In this document: piece by piece, positions 37,392 through 44,986 of the stretch
Layout of the letters: the number at the start of each line of letters is the position of its first letter
Position numbering within the stretch: position 1 is the first letter of the stretch
DNA from: Chitinophagaceae bacterium
Lineage (GTDB): Bacteria; Bacteroidota; Bacteroidia; Chitinophagales; Chitinophagaceae
NCBI GenBank assembly: GCA_026415715.1
Contig: JAOAGO010000007.1
Coordinates: 19,762 to 83,761, forward strand
Direction: 5' to 3'
Length of the DNA: 64,000 bases
Program-made: the position numbers and the translations under genes
The notes under the pieces: generated by a model
Databases searched by the model: none
What the model was told of the DNA's origin: nothing
The model's input: only the letters and a program-made list of their open reading frames with translations

Positions 37392-37655
37392 ATGAAAAGC
37401 GAAAATAAGCTGGAAGAATATCATCAAAAGAGGCGAAGGCAGGAGTCTTGGATGCGCTCGTTCAGAGATTATCTCATGGGGGGCGCTATTCTTCTGGCCG
37501 GATTGTTTTTTATGTTTCGAACAAAGTTGGGTATAGCCTCTGTCAACGAAAGATTTGGTGAGACTGACTCAGCAGAAAAGTTCTTTGGAGGCATCTGCAT
37601 AGCTTATGGGATATGGAGGATTTACAGAGGATTTAAAAAAAATTACTGGATATAA
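37392..37655 (+). CDS. Small two-helix membrane protein of unknown function
   Basis: An 87-residue protein with a charged N-terminus (KLEEYHQKRRRQESW) and two hydrophobic segments (LMGGAILLAGLFFMF and FFGGICIAYGIWRIYRGF). No enzymatic motif is seen. It precedes the PstS-like lipoprotein gene by 20 bp in the same direction, so the two and the TPR gene likely form one unit. The role is unknown; in some relatives a small membrane gene of this kind lies with TonB-linked genes. Confidence 0.7.
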   Translation: MKSENKLEEYHQKRRRQESWMRSFRDYLMGGAILLAGLFFMFRTKLGIASVNERFGETDSAEKFFGGICIAYGIWRIYRGFKKNYWI

Positions 37656-37675
37656 AAGTCGTGTAGTTCAGAAGA

Positions 37676-38590
37676 ATGAAAAAAGGATTCTGTATTTTAC
37701 TGTTTTTTCCGCTATTATTCTTCGGTTGTAAATCGTATGACGAGCAGCGGGATGAATTGCCGGATCATAAGTACAAAGGCAGCATAAGAATAAGCGCCGA
37801 TGAATCGTTTAAGCCGATTATTGACGAGCAGATTAAAGTATATGAGTCGCAACATACCGCTACCCGCCTGCGGGCAGAATACAAACCTGAGGCGGAATGC
37901 CTCAAAGATCTGCTGAACGATTCCGTGCGTATGGTGATAGCTACCCGGTATCCCGACAAAGATGAGATAAATTTTGTGGCCGATTCATTAAAGAAAGATC
38001 TGAAGAGTATAAAGCTGGCCTTAGATGCCATAGCCGTTATTGTACACCCGTCGGTATCGGATACCTTGCTTACGATGGAAGAGTTGAAGTCAATTTTGCA
38101 GGGAAATTTTAAGAAAAATTTAATACCAGTTTTTGATGGTGTGAAAGCAACAAGTACCGTCAGGTATATTGTAGATTCGGTTTTACGCGGCGACACACTG
38201 ACTTCCAGAGCCATGGCGGCCCGTAGCAGTGTAGGAGTGATTGATTATGTTGCTCAAAATCCGGAGGCCATCGGATTTATCGGAGTGAGTTGGATTGGTA
38301 ATCCTGAAGATCCGGCGCAACTTAGTTTTTTGAAAAGAGTAAATTTGGTTTATCTTGAAAGTACGGATAAGCCCGGAGCCTATGTAGGGCCCTATCAGGC
38401 AAATATTTATCTGAGACGATATCCTTTGGTTCGGGATTTGATTTGTATGTACAAGGAAAACTACAAGGGGCTGGGCAGGGCGTTTGCCAACTTTATGAGC
38501 GGTGAAACGGGGCAATTGATTTTCCGAAGGGCTTATCTGGTACCGGCAAAAAAAAATTTTAACGTACGTCCTGTACGATTGAAGCAATAA
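37676..38590 (+). CDS. PstS-like substrate-binding lipoprotein
   Basis: A 304-residue lipoprotein: hydrophobic signal with lipobox FFGC at about residues 15-18. The rest is a type II periplasmic-binding fold of the phosphate-binding type: GSIRISADESFKPIIDEQI, the ATRYPDKDEI strand, LALDAIAVIVHPS, and VGVIDYVAQNPEAIGFIGVSW. There are no phosphate permease or ATPase genes nearby, so it is unlikely to serve a classic Pst transporter. In related genomes such genes follow exbB-exbD-exbD-tonB; here that block lies 20 kb away. A role in the TonB system or in sensing is inferred only. Confidence 0.8.
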   Translation: MKKGFCILLFFPLLFFGCKSYDEQRDELPDHKYKGSIRISADESFKPIIDEQIKVYESQHTATRLRAEYKPEAECLKDLLNDSVRMVIATRYPDKDEINFVADSLKKDLKSIKLALDAIAVIVHPSVSDTLLTMEELKSILQGNFKKNLIPVFDGVKATSTVRYIVDSVLRGDTLTSRAMAARSSVGVIDYVAQNPEAIGFIGVSWIGNPEDPAQLSFLKRVNLVYLESTDKPGAYVGPYQANIYLRRYPLVRDLICMYKENYKGLGRAFANFMSGETGQLIFRRAYLVPAKKNFNVRPVRLKQ

Positions 38591-38637
38591 ATAAAACTCT
38601 TTGGTTATTTTTACATAAAATATAAACAGAAAAGAAA

Positions 38638-40398
38638 ATGAAGAAAACCGCAATACTCCTGATGTACTCGATACTTTTGATGGGAGGAGTTTATGCCCAG
38701 ACCATTCAGGAAGGATTAAATCATATTTATGCTCAGCGCACCCGAAGCGCCATTCAGGTATTTGATAAAATACTTGCATCCAACCCGGCCCATGCGGAAG
38801 CCATTTACTGGAAAGGCCAGGCTGTGTTGGAGGGAGATGAAATTATGAGTGCAAGAATTGCCGAAGCGCGGAAAATTTATGAACTTGGGTTGCAGGCAAC
38901 CAATAATGCCCCATTAATCAGGGTAGGTATGGGGCATGTGGAATTATTGTCGGGAAATGCGGATGCGGCACGTCAGCACTTTGAAACCGCGCTGACCATG
39001 ACCCGAACTAAAAAAGGCGACGATCCGGTGATTCAAACGGCTATCGGTAGAGCGATTGCGGATGCTAAAGGGGCCGATTACAAATACGCCGTACGGCTAC
39101 TGGAAGATGCGGCCAGTAAGGATCCGAAAAATACCGAAACTCTTTTGCAACTGGGAAATGCTTACCGGAAAGCCGGCGAAGGAAGCGGCGGCGGACAGGC
39201 ATTTCAGACGTACAAAAAAGCTTTGGAAGTAAATCCATCTTTTGCCGTTGCCAGTTTTCGGCTGGCTAAACTTTTTGAATCGCAAAAGAACTGGGAGTTG
39301 GTTTTACAATATCTCAACGAAGCCGTAAGCCGTGACCCGAAATTTACCGCCGGTTACTACGAATTGTTTTACTATTATTTCTATCGTACAAAATTCAATG
39401 AAGCCGAAACCTATCTTCAGAAATACATTGAGAGCAAACTGCCCGAAACGGATATTGCTGATCAGTTTCTCTACGCTCAGCTCTGTTATGCAAAAAAGGA
39501 TTATGATTGTGCCATCCGGAAAGCAGAACAGGTGATTGCCGTGCAAGGGAAGAAAACAAAGCCCAGAGTGTACCGCTTGCTGGCCTATGCTTATTTTGAC
39601 AAGGGAGATTATATAAATGCCAAGAAATACAGCGACGAGTTTTTTATTCACAAAAACCCGGATGATTATATTTCCGGCGACCATAAACTGCGCGCCGACA
39701 TTATATCAAAAACCGGGGGCGCTCCTGATGAAATTTTGGTTAACTACATTCAGGGCGCTGAACTGGATACGGTTTTAGCCGATAAAATAGAATTTCTGAA
39801 AAAAGGCGTTGCTTATTTCAAAGAGCGGAAAATGCGGGATAAAGAAGCAGAACTGCTTGAAAAAATCATTTCACTCAAACCGAAGCCCACCTTAAATGAT
39901 TACTTTGACCTGACTACATGCTATTACTTCAGCCAGAAATATTCAGATTCCAGAAAAAATGCTTTGTTAATGAAGGAAAAATTTCCCGATCAGGTTTACG
40001 GCTATGAGTGGGCTTTTAATGTTTCCAGACTCGTTGATACCGTGAAAAAAGACAGCATCGCTGTTCCCGATGCATTATCTTTATATGAATTTTCATCCCA
40101 AGACACCTCAAAATTCAAAAAACAATACATTAATTCCACCAGTTTTCTGGCCATTTATTATGCCAATGATGCCAAAAACAGAAATAAAGCCATTGAGTTT
40201 ATGAAAAAATGGCAATCGGCAGATGTAGCGAATTACAACAATATTCAGAAAAACATTGACATTTTGATGAAAGCCCCTGCTCCCCGGCCCGCGCCTCCGC
40301 CAAAAGGGCAAGGCCGCAATCAAAGCTCAACCGGCAAACCACCTTCCGGTTCGGACACAAAATCAGGAACTAAACCTGTTGCGAAAAGTAACCGCTAA
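38638..40398 (+). CDS. Exported tetratricopeptide-repeat protein
   Basis: A 586-residue protein with a cleavable-type signal (IL LMYSILLMGGVYAQ) and many TPR units. Clear repeat starts are seen near residues 20, 85, 135, 185, 220 and 275 (for example AEAIYWKGQAVLEGD, TETLLQLGNAYRKAGEG, PSFAVASFRLAKLFESQ). The C-terminal 45 residues are Pro/Gly/Ser/Lys-rich and unstructured. It probably acts as a periplasmic or outer-membrane scaffold, perhaps with the PstS-like protein encoded just upstream (47 bp). A strong terminator follows. Confidence 0.85.
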   Translation: MKKTAILLMYSILLMGGVYAQTIQEGLNHIYAQRTRSAIQVFDKILASNPAHAEAIYWKGQAVLEGDEIMSARIAEARKIYELGLQATNNAPLIRVGMGHVELLSGNADAARQHFETALTMTRTKKGDDPVIQTAIGRAIADAKGADYKYAVRLLEDAASKDPKNTETLLQLGNAYRKAGEGSGGGQAFQTYKKALEVNPSFAVASFRLAKLFESQKNWELVLQYLNEAVSRDPKFTAGYYELFYYYFYRTKFNEAETYLQKYIESKLPETDIADQFLYAQLCYAKKDYDCAIRKAEQVIAVQGKKTKPRVYRLLAYAYFDKGDYINAKKYSDEFFIHKNPDDYISGDHKLRADIISKTGGAPDEILVNYIQGAELDTVLADKIEFLKKGVAYFKERKMRDKEAELLEKIISLKPKPTLNDYFDLTTCYYFSQKYSDSRKNALLMKEKFPDQVYGYEWAFNVSRLVDTVKKDSIAVPDALSLYEFSSQDTSKFKKQYINSTSFLAIYYANDAKNRNKAIEFMKKWQSADVANYNNIQKNIDILMKAPAPRPAPPPKGQGRNQSSTGKPPSGSDTKSGTKPVAKSNR

Positions 40399-40420
40399 GA
40401 TTTTGTTCAAATTCATTTCG

Positions 40421-40449
40421 GGGCTGGTCTGAATGATCAGCCCTTTTTA
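40421..40449 (+). terminator. Rho-independent terminator before nuoA
   Basis: A nine-base-pair stem GGGCTGGTC/GATCAGCCC (one G-T pair) with a five-base loop is followed by TTTTTAT. It lies about 20 bases after the TPR gene and separates it from the nuo operon. Confidence 0.85.
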
Positions 40450-40496
40450 TTGTTTGTCGTTTATTTCTGTCTTAAAATAAATTCCTTTTTTCGGCG

Positions 40497-40504
40497 TATT
40501 TTTG
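40497..40504 (+). promoter_or_regulatory. Putative -7 promoter box of the nuo operon
   Basis: TATTTTTG matches TAnnTTTG, lies just after the terminator of the previous unit and 16 bases before the nuoA ATG. It is the best visible start for the transcript running to nuoN. Confidence 0.45.
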
Positions 40505-40520
40505 CCTGAATGCAAAATGT

Positions 40521-40916
40521 ATGTTTTATCTATTGAAAACTACGCTGAATAACGATACCACGTACTCTTATCTACCGGTTTTTTTGCAGGTTCTTTTGGC
40601 AGTCGGTTTGGTTATATTTATAGTGGTTTTAACCCATCTTCTCGGTCCGAAACGAAAAACAACGGATAAACTGCAAAATTTTGCCAGTGGTATAGAGAGC
40701 CACGGCGATGCCAGGCAACCCATGGCCATAAAATACTTTTTAACCGCCATATTGTTTGTTCTTTTTGACGTAGAGGTAATATTCTTTTATCCTTATGCCG
40801 TAAATTTTAAGGAATTAGGATGGCAAGGCTTTTGGGCCGTTATGATGTTTGTCGGGTTTTTCCTGTGCGGGTTCACTTATATCGTGATGAGAGGCGCTCT
40901 GAAATGGGAAGACTAA
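40521..40916 (+). CDS. nuoA: NADH-quinone oxidoreductase subunit A
   Basis: Membrane subunit of respiratory complex I, 131 residues with three helices. The conserved loop appears as FASGIESHGDARQPMAIKYFLTAILFVLFDVEVIFFYPYA, carrying the acidic residues after helix one (the canonical Cys of this loop is replaced by Ala). It is the first of fourteen nuo genes. ATG 40521 gives a start that fits the family; an overlapping ATG at 40517 is out of frame and soon stops. Confidence 0.95.
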   Translation: MFYLLKTTLNNDTTYSYLPVFLQVLLAVGLVIFIVVLTHLLGPKRKTTDKLQNFASGIESHGDARQPMAIKYFLTAILFVLFDVEVIFFYPYAVNFKELGWQGFWAVMMFVGFFLCGFTYIVMRGALKWED

Positions 40917-41006
40917 CTGAAATGAAATGTTTTGATAAAAGAGAATACGGAATAAACAGTCAGGCAGCAGAAAATGTTATTTTTTGAAAACGGAAAACAG
41001 AAAATT

Positions 41007-41591
41007 ATGTCACGCCCCGTAGCATATAATGTTAAAGAAAAACCGCTGGAAAAGCCCGTAACCATGGCCGAAATGCCGGAAGGGTATCAGGGAGAGGGCT
41101 TTTTTGCCACTTCGTTAAATAAAGTGATATGTTTGGCCCGGAAAAACTCCATCTGGCCGTTGCCTTTTGCCACTTCCTGCTGCGGAATTGAATTTATGGC
41201 TACCATGGGGTCGCATTATGATTTGGCTCGCTTTGGTTCGGAAAGGGTAGGGTTCAGTCCCAGACAATGCGACCTGCTGATGGTTATGGGCACGATAGCC
41301 AAAAAGATGGCGCCGGTGGTAAAGCAGGTGTATTTACAGATGGCCGAACCGCGCTGGGTGATGGCCGTTGGCGCCTGTGCCAGCAGCGGGGGAATTTTTG
41401 ATACATACAGCGTGCTGCAGGGAATTGATCAGGTAGTGCCGGTAGATGTGTATGTGCCCGGGTGCCCGCCCAGGCCGGAAGCCATTATTGACGGCATCCT
41501 GAAAATTCAGGAATTGGTAGAAAATGAAAGTATCCGGAGAAGAAATTCTCCGCAATATAAAGCGTTGCTCGAAAGTTACGGAATACAATAG
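41007..41591 (+). CDS. nuoB: NADH-quinone oxidoreductase subunit B
   Basis: Carries Fe-S cluster N2, the last electron carrier before quinone. The cluster ligands are visible: the Cys pair in PFATSCCGIEFMATMG, the Cys in the segment VGACASSGGIFDTYS, and the Cys in YVPGCPPRPEAIIDG. From ATG 41007 it has 194 residues; the frame extends to 40974, but MSRPVAYN is the more likely start. It follows nuoA after ~90 bp. Confidence 0.96.
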   Translation: MSRPVAYNVKEKPLEKPVTMAEMPEGYQGEGFFATSLNKVICLARKNSIWPLPFATSCCGIEFMATMGSHYDLARFGSERVGFSPRQCDLLMVMGTIAKKMAPVVKQVYLQMAEPRWVMAVGACASSGGIFDTYSVLQGIDQVVPVDVYVPGCPPRPEAIIDGILKIQELVENESIRRRNSPQYKALLESYGIQ

Positions 41592-41628
41592 CAGTAATGA
41601 CCGGTTAAACTTGAATTAATTTTATAGC

Positions 41629-42147
41629 ATGGCATTGACTAATTCCATCATCAAAGCCAGACTGCAGGAAAAGTTCGGCGATCAGGTGTACAACTTTGAA
41701 GAGCCTTACGGATTACTCACCTTTGAAGCGCCGAAAGAGCTGAACTTAAAAGTGCTGAATTTTTTATACGACGATGAGCAGCTGAAATTTCGCTTCCTTA
41801 CAGACCTCACGGCTGTACATTATCCCGACTCTAAGGGGCGTGAGCTGGCGGTAGTTTATCATTTGCATAACCTGCAAGATAATATCAGGCTGCGCTTCAA
41901 GGTGTTTACCTCCGTTGAGCAGCCCGATGTATACACCGCCACCGGACTTTTTGCAGCAGCCAACTGGATGGAAAGAGAAACCTATGATTTTTTCGGAGTG
42001 AATTTTGTAGGGCATCCCAATCTGAAAAGAATTCTGAATGTGGACGAAATGGATTATTTTCCGATGCGGAAGGAATATCCGCTCGAAGACCAGACAAGGA
42101 CAGATAAAGATGATGAAATGTTTGGCAGAGGCGGTACAATTTGGTGA
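41629..42147 (+). CDS. nuoC: NADH-quinone oxidoreductase subunit C
   Basis: Peripheral-arm subunit of complex I, 172 residues. It has the 30-kDa subunit signature ERETYDFFGVNFVGHPNLKRIL and the LTAVHYPD segment. It is separate from NuoD, unlike the NuoCD fusion of enterobacteria. It ends with DDEMFGRGGTIW. A small membrane-protein gene separates it from nuoD. Confidence 0.95.
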   Translation: MALTNSIIKARLQEKFGDQVYNFEEPYGLLTFEAPKELNLKVLNFLYDDEQLKFRFLTDLTAVHYPDSKGRELAVVYHLHNLQDNIRLRFKVFTSVEQPDVYTATGLFAAANWMERETYDFFGVNFVGHPNLKRILNVDEMDYFPMRKEYPLEDQTRTDKDDEMFGRGGTIW

Positions 42148-42163
42148 TTAAATTGATTTCATC

Positions 42164-42385
42164 ATGATAAAGAAAAATAAATTTCCCTGGTTAACGGCAA
42201 TATTCGGGTTGCTTTGTGCCATTGGTACCTTCCTGAATGCATCTGATTATATCAATGGAAATTATAAATCTGAGAAAGATAAAAAAATTAAATTACTGAG
42301 CGCTGTTATTTTTGGATTGATGACGTTCATTCAGGCTTCGGAATTTATCGGAAAGGGAAACAAAACTGATGATAAGAATTACTGA
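42164..42385 (+). CDS. Small membrane protein inserted between nuoC and nuoD
   Basis: A 73-residue protein with two hydrophobic segments (LTAIFGLLCAIGTFLNA and LLSAVIFGLMTFIQASEF) joined by a charged loop (YKSEKDKKIK) and a polar tail. It starts 16 bp after nuoC and is in the same direction, so it must be on the nuo transcript. It is not one of the known complex I subunits. It may be a chance passenger or an assembly or accessory factor; nothing in the sequence decides. Confidence 0.7.
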   Translation: MIKKNKFPWLTAIFGLLCAIGTFLNASDYINGNYKSEKDKKIKLLSAVIFGLMTFIQASEFIGKGNKTDDKNY

Positions 42386-42461
42386 ACGATGAACGGAGCG
42401 TCGCAACCGTCGCCCGATAGTAGCACCGGCGATGACATCATAAAAATAAAGAATTTCGGAC

Positions 42462-43685
42462 ATGACAGAAGAGCAAATACTTTTACCCGATAGTTCAATT
42501 GAAAAAACCACTACGACTCTGAACCTGGGTCCCACGCATCCGGCTACGCATGGGGTATTTCAGAATATTCTGGAGCTGGATGGTGAGCGGGTGGTTGCGG
42601 CAGAACAAACGGTAGGTTATATTCACCGGGCTTTTGAAAAGCTGGCTGAGCGAAGGCCGTTGATGCAGATTACTACACTGACCGACCGGCTGAATTATTG
42701 CTCATCGCCCATAAACAATATGGGCTGGCACATGACCTGTGAAAAACTGCTGGGTATCAAAACCCCGAAACGGGTGGATTACCTGCGGGTGATTATTATG
42801 GAACTGGCCCGTATTGCCGACCATCTGATTTGCAACTCCATAGTGGGAGTGGACACCGGCGCCTATACCGGCTTTTTATATCTGATGCAATACCGCGAAC
42901 TGATTTATGAAATTTATGAGGAAGTATGCGGTGCCCGGCTGACCACCAACATCGGCCGCATTGGCGGATTTGAACGTAATTTCAGTGATATCGCTTTTCA
43001 GAAGATTGAAAAATTTCTGAAAGAATATCCCAAGGCATTGAAAGAATTTGAGGCGCTGTTTCAGCGCAACCGCATTTTCATGGAACGCACCAAAGGGTCG
43101 GGGGGTATCAGCGCCAAAAGAGCATTGAATTACGGCTTTACGGGTCCCAATCTTCGGGCGGCCGGAGTGGATTATGATGTGCGGGTTCATGAGCCCTACA
43201 GTTCGTACGAAGATTTTGATTTTAAAATTCCGGTAGGTACAACGGGCGATAACTACGACCGCTGGCTGGTGCGGAATCAGGAAATGTGGCAAAGCCTCAG
43301 CATCATAGAACAGGCTTATCGTAAGGTGCAGGAATTTAAGGGCGCTGAAGCCGACGTATATCATGCCAATGTGCCGGAGTATTATTTACCGCCCAAAGAA
43401 GATGTATATACCAAAATGGAAGCGCTGATATGGCATTTTAAAATTGTAATGGGCGAAATGGATATTCCGGCCGGCGAAGTATATCATGCCGTGGAAGGCG
43501 CCAACGGAGAACTGGGATTTTACCTGATCAGCGACGGAGGCCGCACGCCGTACCGCTTACATTTCAGGCGGCCTTGTTTTATTTACTATCAGGCCTTTGA
43601 AGAGTTAATCAAAGGCAGCATGCTGAGCGATGCGATTATTACCCTGAGTTCGCTGAATCTGATTGCCGGGGAAATGGATGCGTAA
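42462..43685 (+). CDS. nuoD: NADH-quinone oxidoreductase subunit D
   Basis: The 49-kDa subunit, 407 residues, which forms the quinone-binding site with NuoB. It shows NLGPTHPATHGVFQ, the GYIHRAFEKLAE segment, the RIADHLIC stretch and the C-terminal signature DIPAGEVYHAVEGANGELGFYL with SDGGRTPYRLHFRRP. It is derived from the NiFe-hydrogenase large subunit and has lost the metal ligands, as expected. The gap to nuoE is 283 bp. Confidence 0.97.
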   Translation: MTEEQILLPDSSIEKTTTTLNLGPTHPATHGVFQNILELDGERVVAAEQTVGYIHRAFEKLAERRPLMQITTLTDRLNYCSSPINNMGWHMTCEKLLGIKTPKRVDYLRVIIMELARIADHLICNSIVGVDTGAYTGFLYLMQYRELIYEIYEEVCGARLTTNIGRIGGFERNFSDIAFQKIEKFLKEYPKALKEFEALFQRNRIFMERTKGSGGISAKRALNYGFTGPNLRAAGVDYDVRVHEPYSSYEDFDFKIPVGTTGDNYDRWLVRNQEMWQSLSIIEQAYRKVQEFKGAEADVYHANVPEYYLPPKEDVYTKMEALIWHFKIVMGEMDIPAGEVYHAVEGANGELGFYLISDGGRTPYRLHFRRPCFIYYQAFEELIKGSMLSDAIITLSSLNLIAGEMDA

Positions 43686-43968
43686 AAAATTTTATAACAT
43701 TTAAAGCAAAATCTCAATTTCAAAGTGAGATTTCATGAAACGGAAGGAGAGCGAAAAGAGCTTTGACAAATCAACAACTTACTTTTTCGGGTGCAGAAAA
43801 AATAAAAGGATGAAATATGGGTTGAAAAAAAGAACCGGGAAAAAGCTAAGCATTGATTGAATTGTGAAAAATATTTTTCAATGGCGGAAAAGGTTAAATA
43901 TTGATTCCGGTTTATCAACATAATTAGTAAAGAATTTTCAGCGTTGGTTGGAAAAAAATAAAAATAAC
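43686..43968. other. Spacer nuoD to nuoE with an inverted repeat
   Basis: A 283 bp gap, long for this operon. At 43709-43733 AAATCTCA pairs with TGAGATTT (eight base pairs, nine-base loop); no T tract follows, so it is more likely an RNA processing or stability element than a terminator. A short frame at 43735-43860 could encode a 41-residue, very basic peptide, but it has no supporting signal. The rest is A/T-rich. Confidence 0.4.
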
Positions 43969-44463
43969 ATGCGTTTTTCGGAAGAAAAATTAAAAGAAGT
44001 AGAGCAGATCATAGCGCGGTATCCTGAAGGCAAACAAAAAAGCGCTCTGATACCGGTGTTACATCTGGCGCAGGAAGAATTTGGCGGCTGGCTGAGTGTG
44101 GAAGCCATGGATTATGTGGCTTCATTACTTCATCTGAAGCCCATTGAAGTGTATGAAGTGGCCACGTTTTACACCATGTTTCACCTGAAGCCGGTGGGCA
44201 AATATGTATTTGAAGTATGTCAGACCGGGCCTTGTATGCTGCGGGGGAGCGAAGAAATAATTCGCTACATTGAGGAAAAGCTCGGCATCCGGCCCGGTGA
44301 AACGACGCCTGACGGAATGTTTACACTGAAAACGGTAGAATGCCTGGGCGCCTGCGGTTATGCGCCCATGATGCAACTCGGCAAATACTACCGGGAGCAC
44401 TTAACCAAAGAAAAGATAGATGCCATCATTGAAGAGTGCCGGAGTAAAGCTGCATCAAATTGA
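43969..44463 (+). CDS. nuoE: NADH-quinone oxidoreductase subunit E
   Basis: Carries the [2Fe-2S] cluster N1a of the NADH-oxidising module. The thioredoxin-like fold has four Cys ligands: two in EVCQTGPCMLRG and two in VECLGACGYAPMMQ. From ATG 43969 it has 164 residues; a TTG at 43948 extends the frame, but MRFSEEKLKEVEQII is the usual type of start. The upstream 283 bp gap may allow separate regulation of the E-F part. Confidence 0.95.
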   Translation: MRFSEEKLKEVEQIIARYPEGKQKSALIPVLHLAQEEFGGWLSVEAMDYVASLLHLKPIEVYEVATFYTMFHLKPVGKYVFEVCQTGPCMLRGSEEIIRYIEEKLGIRPGETTPDGMFTLKTVECLGACGYAPMMQLGKYYREHLTKEKIDAIIEECRSKAASN

Positions 44464-44524
44464 TTTAACAGGATTATTTAAACCGCAATGAAAACGAACA
44501 GAACGTAAAACCTCATGATAGCTT

Positions 44525-44953
44525 ATGAAGAAAGTGATATTCTTATCAGTGTTTTACTTCGTTGCGGTATGTGTTGCAGCACAAACCGATGAGCAGAAAC
44601 TGATACAGACATTATCCCGTTTTCATCAGGATATGGTGAATAAAAATATTGTCTCAATCAATCAGCATACGGATAAGGCTTTGAGCTATGGCCATAGCAA
44701 CGGCTGGGTAGAAACCAAAAATGAGTTTATCGCCAACCTGAAAAACGGATATATTGTTTATAAAAGTTATCGTGAAGATAGTATAAAGGTGAATATCAGC
44801 GGTAATGTTGCGCATGCACGGTTTATAGCCGGCATCAGGGCCATACTGCAGGGAGAAGAGGCAGAATATCACCTGCATGTGCTGGAAGTGTGGGTGAGGA
44901 AGGGAAACCGGTGGTTGTTGTTCGCCAGGCAGGCGGTAAAAAAAGAAGTTTAA
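44525..44953 (+). CDS. Secreted NTF2-like (DUF4440-type) protein within nuo
   Basis: A 142-residue protein with a signal peptide (KKVIFLSVFYFVAVCVAAQ, cleavage near residue 20). The mature part shows the cone-shaped NTF2-like pattern: a first helix LIQTLSRFHQDMVNKNI, a strand-rich middle with DSIKVNISGNVAHARF, and the final LEVWVRKGNRWLLFARQAV typical of DUF4440 proteins. Such proteins are often ligand-binding or enzyme-like but their roles are mostly unknown. It sits between nuoE and nuoF (61 and 33 bp gaps) and has no known link to complex I. Confidence 0.78.
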   Translation: MKKVIFLSVFYFVAVCVAAQTDEQKLIQTLSRFHQDMVNKNIVSINQHTDKALSYGHSNGWVETKNEFIANLKNGYIVYKSYREDSIKVNISGNVAHARFIAGIRAILQGEEAEYHLHVLEVWVRKGNRWLLFARQAVKKEV

Positions 44954-44986
44954 CTATATAAGTGAACATTACTTATTTTATTTGAT

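Noticed and set aside
43735..43860. Frame for a 41-residue basic peptide in the nuoD-nuoE spacer
   Set aside because: No ribosome site, no known relatives and a composition expected from A-rich DNA; kept only as part of the spacer note.
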